A DNA stretch of 64,000 nucleotides from Alcanivorax limicola. Its GTDB lineage: Bacteria; Pseudomonadota; Gammaproteobacteria; Pseudomonadales; Alcanivoracaceae. Under the pieces are notes generated by a model. It was given only the letters and a program-made list of their open reading frames with translations. It was not told where the DNA came from and ran no database searches. Where the stretch lies: the NCBI RefSeq assembly GCF_019931215.1, contig NZ_JAIOUB010000002.1, forward strand, positions 1 to 64,000. Reading direction: 5' to 3'. How positions within the stretch are numbered: the first letter of the stretch is position 1; the number at the start of each line of letters is the position of its first letter. Position numbers and translations under genes: made by a program. Positions 50,512-59,239 of the stretch are shown here, in pieces.

Positions 50512-51786
50512 TCAAAGATGCGCCGGGTGATCCTCGCCTGGCTGGATCACGCCCTGGGCCTGATCGCCAAACATGGCAGCCAGCGCCGCCAACTGCGCCC
50601 GCCGACCACGGCGTTGCTGCCAGCCGCGCAGCCCCGGCACGAACCTTTGCAGGCTGTAGCCCACGGCGCGCAACGGCAGGGTCAGCAGCGGGTACCAGCT
50701 GCTGATGCGCTGAAACCCGAGCTGGGCCATTTTCTCCGTGCCAAGAAAATACTGGCTGACACTCAGGTGGCGATGGTAGTCCAGCTTTCGGCGCAGCGAT
50801 TGCCAGCGCGGCCCGCCGGCATAGCTGCGTTCCAGTGGCTCCTGTGCCAGCGCCTGAGCCAGCTCACGGCTGGTCCAGTCCGGGCGGCTCTGGGTCATGA
50901 AGGTGTGGTGCAACAGCACCATGCCTTCGCGCTCGCTGTCGACCAGCCATTGCTCCTGCACGCCCATCAGCCAGCAGGTGTAGCGCCACAGGTGCATGAC
51001 CCCGCGTGATTCACGCCGCGTCACCGGGATGCCCAGCTTGCGCAGCCCGCCCAGCATCACCACGCTGAATCCCAGGTAGGTCGCGGCCATGTCGATCTGG
51101 CACAGCGGCATGCCCCACTCGCTGCTGTCCCATTCTTCACGGCTCGCCAGATTGCGCCGCACCAGTGCATGCACCAGACGTACATGCAGGGTGGTGCGCA
51201 CACCCGCAGCACCCGGCGCCAGACCGCCCACGTCCGTGCAATCCACCCACCATTTCCCGGTTTCGGCGACACGACGGGCGGTGCCCCGGTTGAGCGCGCC
51301 GGTCAGCACCAGCGACTGATTGAAACCCGACAAGAGGTAGCCTCCCATCAACGCCAGATCACGCAGCACAAAGGCGGCGGTCAGCCCGGTGCCCTGAATA
51401 AAGCGGGCTCCATCCTCCAGCAAGGCGCGGTCCAGCCAGGCCGGTTCTGCCTCCACGCCCCGGAAGAACACCTGCAAGGGCGCCGGGCAATCGGCCACCT
51501 GCTCCACCCCGTGCGCAAGCGCCTGCTCAAACAGGGCGCGGGCTTCGCGTGGGCCGTAGTCGTACATCCAGTCCACCAGTGCATCCATCGCCGGATCGCC
51601 GTCCTGAAGCGCCGCCACCGCGTTGTCGTATTCCTTGCGGGTGGGCGCAAGCTCACGGCCCGCAATCAGGCGGATCAGGGCCGAGGTGGGCGCCTGGGTC
51701 TTGGCAAACGGCCGCGCGCGACGCGGTACGTCCACCGCGTGTGTCGGGGTATCAGCAGACAGAGTGTCAGCGGCGTGTGCGGTCAT
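50512..51786 (-). CDS. MpaB-family oxygenase (DUF2236, latex-clearing-protein relative)
   Basis: A 424-aa, mostly helical protein. The start MTAHAADTL follows a GGAGAG site; a longer frame would run through the shared promoter. DUF2236 proteins include the rubber oxygenase Lcp and fungal MpaB, and bind heme b through conserved His/Arg/Thr residues. Matching regions here are GLTAAFVLRDLALMGGYL, GVRTTLHVRLVHALVRR and GMPLCQIDMAATYLGF. No signal peptide, so probably cytoplasmic. Divergent from a TetR gene across a palindromic operator, so likely under its control. The substrate is unknown. Confidence 0.82.
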   Translation of the reverse strand: MTAHAADTLSADTPTHAVDVPRRARPFAKTQAPTSALIRLIAGRELAPTRKEYDNAVAALQDGDPAMDALVDWMYDYGPREARALFEQALAHGVEQVADCPAPLQVFFRGVEAEPAWLDRALLEDGARFIQGTGLTAAFVLRDLALMGGYLLSGFNQSLVLTGALNRGTARRVAETGKWWVDCTDVGGLAPGAAGVRTTLHVRLVHALVRRNLASREEWDSSEWGMPLCQIDMAATYLGFSVVMLGGLRKLGIPVTRRESRGVMHLWRYTCWLMGVQEQWLVDSEREGMVLLHHTFMTQSRPDWTSRELAQALAQEPLERSYAGGPRWQSLRRKLDYHRHLSVSQYFLGTEKMAQLGFQRISSWYPLLTLPLRAVGYSLQRFVPGLRGWQQRRGRRAQLAALAAMFGDQAQGVIQPGEDHPAHL

Positions 51787-51840
51787 GAGGCTCTCCGGAT
51801 AACAGTGTCGGGCACCAGCTATTGTGCTGACCGATACCAT

Positions 51841-51873
51841 AATGCGAAGATGTATTCGCATTCAATTCGCATT
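51841..51873. promoter_or_regulatory. Operator between the MpaB-type gene and its TetR regulator
   Basis: A perfect palindrome AATGCGAA-GATGTA-TTCGCATT (51841-51862), followed by a third half-site ATTCGCATT (51865-51873). On the minus strand it overlaps a plausible promoter (TTGAAT, 17 bases, TTATGG) for the MpaB-type gene. It also sits about 30 bases before the TetR start. Expected to be bound by the TetR protein to control both genes. Confidence 0.7.
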
Positions 51874-51899
51874 AGGGTATGTGCACAAGGAAAGGCTTT

Positions 51900-52496
51900 A
51901 TGCGTAAACGCCCCCGGCAAGCTCGCTCGAAGCAGATGGTCGCGACACTGATCGAGGCCACCGCGCGCTGCATCGTGGCCAATGGCCTGGATGGCACCAC
52001 CACACCCCGCATTGCCGAGTTGGCGGGCGTCAGCGTCGGCTCGCTGTATCAGTATTTCGAGGACAAGGAAGCGTTGATCGACGCGCTGGTGGCCGATCGT
52101 GCTGCGGGGATCGCCCGGGGGCTGCGGCAGTTACCGGTGGATACCGCCGGCAATCTGCGCGATATGGTCGGCGGCGCCATCCGCTATGGCTTTGCCCTGC
52201 TCAGCGCCGGCGATGGTCTCTATGTGGAGTTGATCAAGAACTGGCACCGGATGCCCACGGACAAGGTGGCGGATGTGCTGCAACAGCATTTTCTCGAGCT
52301 GGCGCGGGTGTGGTTCCTGCGCCACTACCGGGAATATCCGATCGAGAATCTGCAGGTGCGGATCTTCATCATCGTCAACAGCACCCTGTTCACCATGGTG
52401 CGATTGATCGCTGATGATCATCCGCTATTACCGCAAAGCGACGTAGCGGAAGGCCTCACTGACATGATCGTCCAGTATCTTGCCGTGCCGTCCTGA
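51900..52496 (+). CDS. TetR-family regulator, divergent from the MpaB-type oxygenase
   Basis: A 198-aa protein. The start MRKRPRQARSKQMV follows a strong AAGGAAAGG site; an ATG seven codons upstream lacks one. DNA-binding helices: ATLIEATARCIVANGLDGTTTPRIAELAGVSVGSLYQYFEDKEALI. The C-terminal ligand domain resembles that of AcrR-type regulators, with an aromatic GLYVELIKNWHRMP segment. It probably binds the 51841-51873 palindrome and represses itself and the oxygenase gene. Ends 16 bases from the convergent DUF6285 gene. Confidence 0.9.
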   Translation: MRKRPRQARSKQMVATLIEATARCIVANGLDGTTTPRIAELAGVSVGSLYQYFEDKEALIDALVADRAAGIARGLRQLPVDTAGNLRDMVGGAIRYGFALLSAGDGLYVELIKNWHRMPTDKVADVLQQHFLELARVWFLRHYREYPIENLQVRIFIIVNSTLFTMVRLIADDHPLLPQSDVAEGLTDMIVQYLAVPS

Positions 52497-52512
52497 TTCA
52501 GGCTGGTCGGGC

Positions 52513-52893
52513 TTATTCCGCCTGCTCTTCTTGTGACAGTCCTTCTTGCAAGAAATAGCGCGGCGCACTCTCACTCACCCGTTGTGCCGTGAGGGACCAC
52601 AGCATGCGCTGCAATGCCGCATCGTCATCCACGCCGCCCGCGCGAATCAAATCCGCGAAACCGCGTGTCACCTCCTCATGACTGCCTTCCTGATCCAGCA
52701 GCACCTGCAGTGATTCGTACTCCACTTCTTCTGCGGCATCCCCGGCCTGTAACTGGCGACGGGCAATGCCGAGGGCGTTCAGTGTCATGCGCAATGCATA
52801 ATGTTTTTCTGCCGGCAATGCCGGCAGTATGTCGTCGCGCAGTACGGTCGCGACGGTATCGAGCAGGTCAGCGCCATCGGGTTTGATACGCAT
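52513..52893 (-). CDS. DUF6285 partner of the APH-type kinase (LvaB-like)
   Basis: A 126-aa helical protein (MRIKPDGADLLDTVATVLRDDILPALP...YALRMTLNALGIARRQL) matching DUF6285. This small protein is found next to APH-type acyl-CoA kinases. In the levulinate pathway of Pseudomonas putida the equivalent (LvaB) is needed for kinase (LvaA) activity on 4-hydroxyacyl-CoA. Here it is the last gene of the operon, 33 bases after the kinase, supporting the same partnership. Function inferred from family and context. Confidence 0.8.
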   Translation of the reverse strand: MRIKPDGADLLDTVATVLRDDILPALPAEKHYALRMTLNALGIARRQLQAGDAAEEVEYESLQVLLDQEGSHEEVTRGFADLIRAGGVDDDAALQRMLWSLTAQRVSESAPRYFLQEGLSQEEQAE

Positions 52894-52926
52894 GGTCAGA
52901 CTCCCTGAAAAGCGGACGGGACAGCA

Positions 52927-53937
52927 TCAGCTGTCCGGCTTGAGCCCCGTCATGGCCAGAATATGCAGTTCCAGCTCCGGGACGATATGCGCCGTCAGTG
53001 CCAGTTCCAGTGAGGGCTCTTGCCCGGAAATATGCCGCTCGCCCTGCTTGATGGCGATCATTGCCCAACGCACATGGGCAAACACTTCCCAGTAATAGAC
53101 ATCCTGCTCGGTCACCTGACGGCCGCTGATTTCCCGGTAGCCCTCGAACAGCGCCTCGCGTGGGCCCATGCCGCCTGCGGCCAATGCGGCGTCCAGTTGC
53201 CCGAAACGCCAGCAGCGTGCGCAGAACCAGCCGAGATCTTCCAGCGGTTGTGACCAGGTGGTGAACTCCCAGTCCAGCACGGCGGTAAGGCCCTGCTCGT
53301 CGACCATGTAATTACCGGTGCGAAAATCCCGGTGCACCAGGCACAAGGGTTCTTGCGTTGGCAGATGGGTTTCCAGCCAGCGCAGCCCCCATTCCAGCCC
53401 CGGAAAAGCGCTGTGATACTGGTCGAGAAAGGCCCGGCTTTCCTGCACAAACAGCAACGCCGGATGCACCGCCGGCGGTGTCAGGAAAGCAAGATCCTCC
53501 CGCGGCGGCGTAATGCTGTGGATGCGCGCCATTTCCCGGCCCACCTGCCGCACCAGTGCAGGGCGGTCGGCGGCCAACGTCTTGTCGCGCACCAGCCGGT
53601 GCCCCGCTGCCGTCCCCGCAGCACGACGCATGATGAAGAAATCCCGCCCCAACACGGCGGCATCGCCTTGCCATAACGGGCCTGGCACCGTCACGCCCAC
53701 CGCGTAGGCCGCCTTGAGCAACGCGAACTCCTGCGCCCGGGTCAGGCTGTCGCCCACCGCCGACGCGGCATCGCAGCGGATAACCGCTTTGATCAACTCA
53801 TCGCCACACTGGATATCTGCCGCCCAGTTTTCCTGGATGGCGCCACCGGAGAGGGCTTTTACTGCACCTATCGTAATCTGCTCGCCCGTTTTGTCCGCGA
53901 GCCAGTGTTCCAGACGTGCGATATCTTCCGGGCTCAT
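52927..53937 (-). CDS. APH-type phosphotransferase, probable 4-hydroxyacyl-CoA kinase (LvaA-like)
   Basis: A 336-aa protein kinase-like fold of the APH/choline kinase group. Catalytic loop HRDFRTGNYM (H-x-D-x4-N), metal-binding DWE in AVLDWEFTTW, and Gly-rich N-lobe ALSGGAIQENW. The start at 53937 overlaps the acyl-CoA dehydrogenase stop as ATGA. An APH-type kinase next to an acyl-CoA dehydrogenase recalls LvaA/LvaC, and the mammalian ACAD10/11 fusions, which phosphorylate the 4-hydroxyl of acyl-CoAs before dehydrogenase-type elimination. Substrate inferred, not shown. Confidence 0.8.
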   Translation of the reverse strand: MSPEDIARLEHWLADKTGEQITIGAVKALSGGAIQENWAADIQCGDELIKAVIRCDAASAVGDSLTRAQEFALLKAAYAVGVTVPGPLWQGDAAVLGRDFFIMRRAAGTAAGHRLVRDKTLAADRPALVRQVGREMARIHSITPPREDLAFLTPPAVHPALLFVQESRAFLDQYHSAFPGLEWGLRWLETHLPTQEPLCLVHRDFRTGNYMVDEQGLTAVLDWEFTTWSQPLEDLGWFCARCWRFGQLDAALAAGGMGPREALFEGYREISGRQVTEQDVYYWEVFAHVRWAMIAIKQGERHISGQEPSLELALTAHIVPELELHILAMTGLKPDS

Positions 53938-55133
53938 ACACCCCACCGGAAAAAGCGATTCTTTTCTTTCAGATAAGCGCGGGAGAGCACCATCTTGTGG
54001 ATTTCACTTGCGCCATCCACCAGCCGTGCCTGGCGCGCGTACCGATAGATCCATTCCAGCAAGGTGTCCTTGGAGTAACCGCGAGCACCACACAACTGAA
54101 TCGCGGTATCAGCCGCCTTGTGCAGCGTGTCGGCGACGTGGATCTTGGCCATGGAAATCTCGCTGCGGGCGAAGTCCCCCTGGTCCAGCTTCCAGGCGGC
54201 CTGCATGGTCAGCAACCGGCCGATATGAATGTCCTTGGCAACGTCACCCAGCATCCACTGCACGCCTTCGTGTTGTGCCAGCGTCGTGCCGAAGCTCATG
54301 CGATTTTCCACATAGCCACCGGCAATTTCCATGCAGCGTTTGGCCAGCCCGAGCCAACGCATGCAATGCGTCAGCCGCGCGGTACCCAGACGAATCTGCG
54401 TCACCTTGAGGCCGTCGCCCACTTCAAGCAGACGGTTTTCGTCAGGAATCACCAGGCCATCAAAGCGCAACTCGCAATGACCGCCGTGTTCTTCCGGGCC
54501 CATGATGCCGATGCGTCGCACGACCTCCCAGCCAGGCTGGTCCGCGTCAAACAGAAACGCCGTAAGCCCCTTGCGCGGGTCGTCGCTGGTCTTGGCGATG
54601 AGCACAAAATGCTGTGCGCCTTCCGCGCCGGTGATAAACCATTTGCGGCCATTGATGACCCAGTTATCGCCCTGCTTTTCCGCGCGCGTGTAGGTCAGCG
54701 ACGGATCTGAACCACAGCCACCGTCCGGCTCGGTCATGGCAAAGGCGGAGCGCACCTTGCCGTCAATGATCGGTTGCAACCAGCGCGTTTTCTGCTCCGC
54801 GCTGAGTATCTTGTTGAGCACAATCATGTTGCCGTCATCCGGCGGCGCGCAGTTGAACGCCAGCGGGCCGAAGGGCGAGCGTGCCGCCTCTTCGTACAGG
54901 GCCGCCATGCCCACCACACCCACATCCAGGCCGCCGAGCTGTTTCGGCATCTGGAAGGCCCACAGCCCGGCCGAGCGTGCTTTTTCGCGCATCGCCGCAA
55001 CGACGTCTTCGCGCAGGTTTTCATGGGCATCGAAATTGTTGCTGTCCAGTTCCAGCGGCAGCACTTCCTGATCAACAAAATCACGCACTTGCAGACGCAA
55101 GGCTTCGATAGATTCGGGCAGAGAAAAATCCAT
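53934..55133 (-). CDS. Acyl-CoA dehydrogenase (LvaC-like)
   Basis: A 399-aa FAD enzyme with the three classic regions: N-terminal helices, the middle beta domain with FAMTEPDGGCGSDPS and WFITGAEGAQHFVLIAKT, and the C-terminal helical domain with GMRWLG-type CMRWLGLAKRCME and QLCGARGYSKDTLLEW. The base-region VDGASEIHK near the C-terminus resembles the ACAD10/11 group. In the lva route this member removes phosphate from 4-phosphoacyl-CoA rather than performing simple beta-oxidation. The start MDFSLPESIEAL lies 20 bases after the SDR gene. Confidence 0.9.
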   Translation of the reverse strand: MDFSLPESIEALRLQVRDFVDQEVLPLELDSNNFDAHENLREDVVAAMREKARSAGLWAFQMPKQLGGLDVGVVGMAALYEEAARSPFGPLAFNCAPPDDGNMIVLNKILSAEQKTRWLQPIIDGKVRSAFAMTEPDGGCGSDPSLTYTRAEKQGDNWVINGRKWFITGAEGAQHFVLIAKTSDDPRKGLTAFLFDADQPGWEVVRRIGIMGPEEHGGHCELRFDGLVIPDENRLLEVGDGLKVTQIRLGTARLTHCMRWLGLAKRCMEIAGGYVENRMSFGTTLAQHEGVQWMLGDVAKDIHIGRLLTMQAAWKLDQGDFARSEISMAKIHVADTLHKAADTAIQLCGARGYSKDTLLEWIYRYARQARLVDGASEIHKMVLSRAYLKEKNRFFRWGV

Positions 55134-55153
55134 AGCAATAGTCGCCTTGCTGA

Positions 55154-55909
55154 TTACAGGGTGGAGCAGAGATGGGCGCCGTCGACCGGCACCACAGCAC
55201 CACTCATATAACTGGAGGCATCAGACGCCAGCAGCAACAACGGGCCACTCATCTCCGGCATGTCGCCGACCCGGTGGAACGGTATGCGCTTGATCTGCTT
55301 CTTGCCGTGTTCCGTGTGCAACCAGTCGCGATTGATCTCGGTTTCAAAGTAACCGGGGCAGATGGCGTTGCAGCGAATGCCATAGCGGGCATAGTCCAGG
55401 GCGATGGAGCGGGTCAGTTGCACCACGGCCGCTTTGGATGCCGTGTAAGCCCCGAGCTGTTGCCCCACACGCAGGCCCAGCACTGATGCGATATTGATGA
55501 TGTTGCCGCCGGTGCCGGCCGCCATCCAGCGGCGCATGGCCTGCTGAGCCACCGCCCAGACACCCTTGAGATTGGTGTCCAGCACCGCGTCCCAGTCTTC
55601 TTCACTGATCTCGTGGGTGGTGCTGACCCGATTGATGCCGGCGTTATTGATCACCACGTGAACCTCCGGCATGGCGTCAAACGCCTCAGCAACGCTCTTG
55701 CAGTCGGACACATCCATCGGGATCACGGTGGCGTCGCGGCCCAGTGCCCGCACCGCCTCGGCGGTCTGCTCGAGCTTTTCCACCCGACGCGCCGCCAACA
55801 CCAGGTCCGCGCCGGCCTCGGCCAGAACACGGGCGAAATGCGCCCCGAAACCACTGGATGCGCCGGTCACCAGGACCCGCTTGCCGGCCATGGAAAAAAT
55901 CTGGCTCAT
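55154..55909 (-). CDS. Short-chain dehydrogenase/reductase (LvaD-like)
   Basis: A 251-aa classical SDR: cofactor motif TGASSGFG, NNAG (in VVINNAGINR), catalytic Ser in IINIASVLG and Tyr/Lys in YTASK. Arg in AARR after the second strand favours NADP(H). First gene of the four-gene operon, where an SDR is expected to interconvert keto- and hydroxyacyl-CoA, as LvaD does for levulinyl-CoA. It could also be a 3-hydroxyacyl-CoA dehydrogenase; sequence alone does not decide. Confidence 0.88.
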   Translation of the reverse strand: MSQIFSMAGKRVLVTGASSGFGAHFARVLAEAGADLVLAARRVEKLEQTAEAVRALGRDATVIPMDVSDCKSVAEAFDAMPEVHVVINNAGINRVSTTHEISEEDWDAVLDTNLKGVWAVAQQAMRRWMAAGTGGNIINIASVLGLRVGQQLGAYTASKAAVVQLTRSIALDYARYGIRCNAICPGYFETEINRDWLHTEHGKKQIKRIPFHRVGDMPEMSGPLLLLASDASSYMSGAVVPVDGAHLCSTL

Positions 55910-56058
55910 GTGTATACCTCTCGCCGTGCGCAGAAACAGAAGCCAGAGAGACTAGACAGTCAGGGCGCCCGGCTCAAGGACGAAATCGCTCAGCCAGAGC
56001 GGGCTGCACGTCACATATGGCGCTTGCCCGCCCGTATGTCAGTCGCCGCGCGGCCGCC

Positions 56059-57201
56059 TCAAAGCGTGTCTGCAGGCCCCTGAAGCGTCTCTGCATGCTC
56101 GAGTTTTTTGCGATAGTCCCGCGGACTGACGCCGGCCCAGCGAGAGAAGGCACGGGAGAAGCTTGCCGCTTCGTGGTAGCCCAATTGATAGCCAACCGCC
56201 GCAATGGAGAGCCCGTTGCGGGACAACAGACGCCGCGCCCGGCTATAGAGCTCCTCATCCACCAGTTCCCGAAAACTGGCGCCCTCGCTACGCAGGCGCC
56301 GCTTCAGTGTGCGCGCTGAAACGCCCAGCCAATCCGCGAACTGCTCCAGCCCGGGCAAGGGCTCTCCGCTCTCGCAGCGCACCAGATGGTCGCGAATACG
56401 ATCGGCGATGCCGCTTTGCGAGCCATACAGCTGCATGAACTCCTGCTCGCACTGTTCCCGCGCGTAGACCTCCATCGACGGATTGGACAGCAGTGGCACC
56501 CCCAGGAAGGTATCCCGGTCGCCTTCCAGCGACCAGGAGTCGGCATCGAAGATGACCGGTGCGGGCAGGTCGTCCATGTATCGGCGAAAGTAGGCAGGCT
56601 CGGGGCAGGCCATATAAATACGCAGCCCCGGTATACGTTTGCCGCACATCTGCTCCAGCACATTGGCCAGCCCCACCAGCATGGCCTCCATGGAGAACTG
56701 AATGACCCCGCGACTCACCGGTAAATCACAATGGACATGCACGCCTACACGGTCTTCCGTTTCTTCGAAGGTGGCTGTCATGAAGGGAGTACGCAACGCG
56801 GTGAAGCGAATCACGGCATCCAGCGCCGCCAGTACCGACGGGCTGGACAGGGCAAGCAGCCCCACCGGCCCCATCAACGTAGCGCGAAACGCCCGGGCAT
56901 AGGCCAGCCCCAGCCCCTTGTCACTGAGCTTTCTGATGGCACGCTGCGCCGCCGTGTAAGCGGTGAGCATCGAGACCTGGCTATCCGGTTGGCACAACAC
57001 CACGCGGCTGATACCCAATCCTTCAAGCAGATCCGCATCCCGCAACCCGAAATCACGACACACATCGCACAGAAGCAACAAGTAAACACCGGGAACGCCG
57101 GTGCGAAACCCCGCCTGCTGTTCCGCTGGTGGCAACTGACCCATCCGCATAAGTTTGTGACCCATTTCGGCAAGACGTGTGTCCCTTTCGTCATCCACCA
57201 T
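56059..57201 (-). CDS. AraC-family transcriptional regulator
   Basis: A 380-aa regulator from the preferred start MVDDERDTRLAEMGHKL; the frame stays open to 57366, but the extra N-terminus is hydrophobic and atypical. The N-terminal ~230 residues match the arabinose-binding-like domain of OruR/ArgR-type AraC proteins. C-terminal helix-turn-helix: LEQFADWLGVSARTLKRRL and IAAVGYQLGYHEAASFSRAFSRW. It lies 150 bases upstream of the SDR operon on the same strand and is divergent from the envelope-protein operon, so it may control either. Confidence 0.88.
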   Translation of the reverse strand: MVDDERDTRLAEMGHKLMRMGQLPPAEQQAGFRTGVPGVYLLLLCDVCRDFGLRDADLLEGLGISRVVLCQPDSQVSMLTAYTAAQRAIRKLSDKGLGLAYARAFRATLMGPVGLLALSSPSVLAALDAVIRFTALRTPFMTATFEETEDRVGVHVHCDLPVSRGVIQFSMEAMLVGLANVLEQMCGKRIPGLRIYMACPEPAYFRRYMDDLPAPVIFDADSWSLEGDRDTFLGVPLLSNPSMEVYAREQCEQEFMQLYGSQSGIADRIRDHLVRCESGEPLPGLEQFADWLGVSARTLKRRLRSEGASFRELVDEELYSRARRLLSRNGLSIAAVGYQLGYHEAASFSRAFSRWAGVSPRDYRKKLEHAETLQGPADTL

Positions 57202-57285
57202 GAATACACCTGCATAACAGGTCGGGCAAGCTCTCCGTCCCATGCAGATTGATAATAACAACCACAGAACAACAAGAAGAAGGCA

Positions 57286-57477
57286 ATGAATGCCACAGCT
57301 GGGCATACAAGTGTTAACTGTATGTTCATCGCAATCCTGATCCTTGCGATGACTTACCCCGTGCAATCCGCTGCCGACGCGCTGGTTGGCGATGGCATCA
57401 CGCGTCTTATGGATGAGGGGCTGGCCGAAGTGGATGGCGCGGGGACTACCTTTGTTCGCCGGGGGGCCGGGTTATGA
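57286..57477 (+). CDS. Mini exported protein carrying the shared L-x-D/E motif
   Basis: A 63-aa ORF; a start at 57322 would give 51 residues. A hydrophobic signal-like segment (MFIAILILAMTYPVQSAA) is followed only by LMDEGLAEVDGAG and a short tail. That stretch fits the pattern L-x-[DE]-x-x-[LM]-x-x-[VI]-x-G seen after the signal peptides of the next four proteins. Its TGA overlaps the ATG of the next gene (ATGA), so it is part of the operon and not a chance ORF. It may be a truncated paralogue, a co-assembled subunit or a leader. Confidence 0.55.
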   Translation: MNATAGHTSVNCMFIAILILAMTYPVQSAADALVGDGITRLMDEGLAEVDGAGTTFVRRGAGL

Positions 57478-59228
57478 CTGTTCACACAACCGCATTCCCG
57501 GGTCTGCGTATTGCATCGCTCATGCTGGTGTCCTGCCTTGGCGCAAGCCACGCCATGCAACCTCTCGATGACACCGATATGGCGAACGTTACCGGTACCG
57601 GTATTGCACTGGGTTTTGAAGACTTTCGCTGGCTGACCAGCCCCACCAGTTATTACGAGCAAATGGGTTCGGCGCCACTCGGCGGCACCACCTTTGATCG
57701 TGCCGATATGCGCTGGTACGGCCTGAGCATTACCGCTGTGCCCGTCGGCGGCAGCGGTCAGAACGATGACGTCGGCTTCCACTGGGCTGGCGACGGCGCG
57801 TTCGGTGCGCCTTGCACAGCAGGCGGACTGGCCTGCCCGCTGGGCGGCCAGATTGTCAACTTCGCCGCCTACGACAACCCCTATGTACTACGTGCCTGGT
57901 CGCCACACGGGTTCACCTACGCGGGAGATGAAGTCAATGCCGATCCGAACAATCCCGATATCACACTCTATGAATACGTGGCGCCCACTCTTCAGCCGGA
58001 TTACAACTTTGCCTTCTGGGGCGAAATTGAAGCAGGCCGTACCGGGCCGAATGAAACGCTAGCAGCAGGTCATGGTGATTTCCTGAAATCCCAGACTCTG
58101 ATTCAGGGCAATGCCGCCGGTTCTGTATTCCGTATGTTCCAGCATACCCAGCCGGGCAATGAAACATTCGCCATGATGTACCATAGCCATCTGCAAGGTG
58201 ATTTTCGTTTTTCGGTTGCGCAACAGGGCGCAGGCAACGACGAGATCGGGCAGCCGGTGAGGTTTGACGAATCGGAAGGCCTGCACTTCAGGAATGTGGA
58301 AGCCTTTATTCCGCTCGGACAGTCGTTCTATCAAGCGCTCACGCTAGGCCCCGTCCCGGGTTCGCCTGGCAATTTCATTCTGGAGATCCCGTTTCTTCGG
58401 GACCCCTCAGAAAGTCCCTATGACGCATTGAACAATGCGCAACGGCATTTTTATTCCTATGCGGTACCGGAAAATCTTGCCACGCCCGGAGGTCCCGCTG
58501 GCGCAGCAGCAGCCGGACATATCACAGCCCGTCTTGCTTACCTTCACAATCTGGGCAGCCCCAATGCAGGGGCCTATGAAAACTACGTCATGAACACCTA
58601 TAACCTGGCGTCATTGTACGATGGTTTTGCCAACGCCGATGACTGGCTGGCCCAGTACAACACCACCCATGGCTATTCCCGCTGGGGTGACTGGCATCCC
58701 TGTCGAGGCATCGGCTGCCCGAATATTCATGGTATTGGCAGCAATCAATCTCACCCGAACCGCAATGTCTATAACGACACCAACAGCGGCATCTTCTTCC
58801 GGAAGTGTGAGGGCTGTGACGATTTTGACGCCATGGCCTACATGATCACGGCGGTCGATGTGCGACCGGGCAACAGCCAGTACAGCTGCCCAGGCGGCAC
58901 AGGCTGCGGCGAGTTTGCGCCCCGCGGCATCAATGTTTCCAGTCGTACCGACAACGGCCGTTACTACACGCGGACAGACACCTGCTCAGCCACAAATGGT
59001 GATCCCTATCGCTGCGGCTATGGCGGCAGCTACAGCATTGATGCCGGTAGCCGGTTCGCGCATTCAGGAAAGCAGGATCCTTCCGTGATATTCGGCGTCG
59101 CCAGTCGAGCGCCCGGCGCGGGCATCCCCGTCATCCGGACAGACGTGGTCAATCTTGGGGATGCTCGCATAGAAGGACTACAGGTGAACTATATGAAATT
59201 CACGAGCTACGGCGCCGGCAATCTATAA
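57474..59228 (+). CDS. Exported envelope protein with the shared N-terminal motif (DUF6160/FilF-like)
   Basis: A 584-aa protein with a signal peptide ending GASHA, then PLDDTDMANVTGTGIAL. The rest is rich in Gly, Asn, aromatic residues and beta-strand patterns. A cysteine-rich stretch (GDWHPCRGIGCP, KCEGC, SCPGGTGCGEF) near the C-terminus could form disulfides in the periplasm or at the surface. The N-terminal pattern recalls putative pilus-system protein FilF and DUF6160 proteins; the function is unknown. Coupled to the mini-protein by ATGA. Confidence 0.7.
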   Translation: MTVHTTAFPGLRIASLMLVSCLGASHAMQPLDDTDMANVTGTGIALGFEDFRWLTSPTSYYEQMGSAPLGGTTFDRADMRWYGLSITAVPVGGSGQNDDVGFHWAGDGAFGAPCTAGGLACPLGGQIVNFAAYDNPYVLRAWSPHGFTYAGDEVNADPNNPDITLYEYVAPTLQPDYNFAFWGEIEAGRTGPNETLAAGHGDFLKSQTLIQGNAAGSVFRMFQHTQPGNETFAMMYHSHLQGDFRFSVAQQGAGNDEIGQPVRFDESEGLHFRNVEAFIPLGQSFYQALTLGPVPGSPGNFILEIPFLRDPSESPYDALNNAQRHFYSYAVPENLATPGGPAGAAAAGHITARLAYLHNLGSPNAGAYENYVMNTYNLASLYDGFANADDWLAQYNTTHGYSRWGDWHPCRGIGCPNIHGIGSNQSHPNRNVYNDTNSGIFFRKCEGCDDFDAMAYMITAVDVRPGNSQYSCPGGTGCGEFAPRGINVSSRTDNGRYYTRTDTCSATNGDPYRCGYGGSYSIDAGSRFAHSGKQDPSVIFGVASRAPGAGIPVIRTDVVNLGDARIEGLQVNYMKFTSYGAGNL

Positions 59229-59239
59229 CGAGAAAAATC

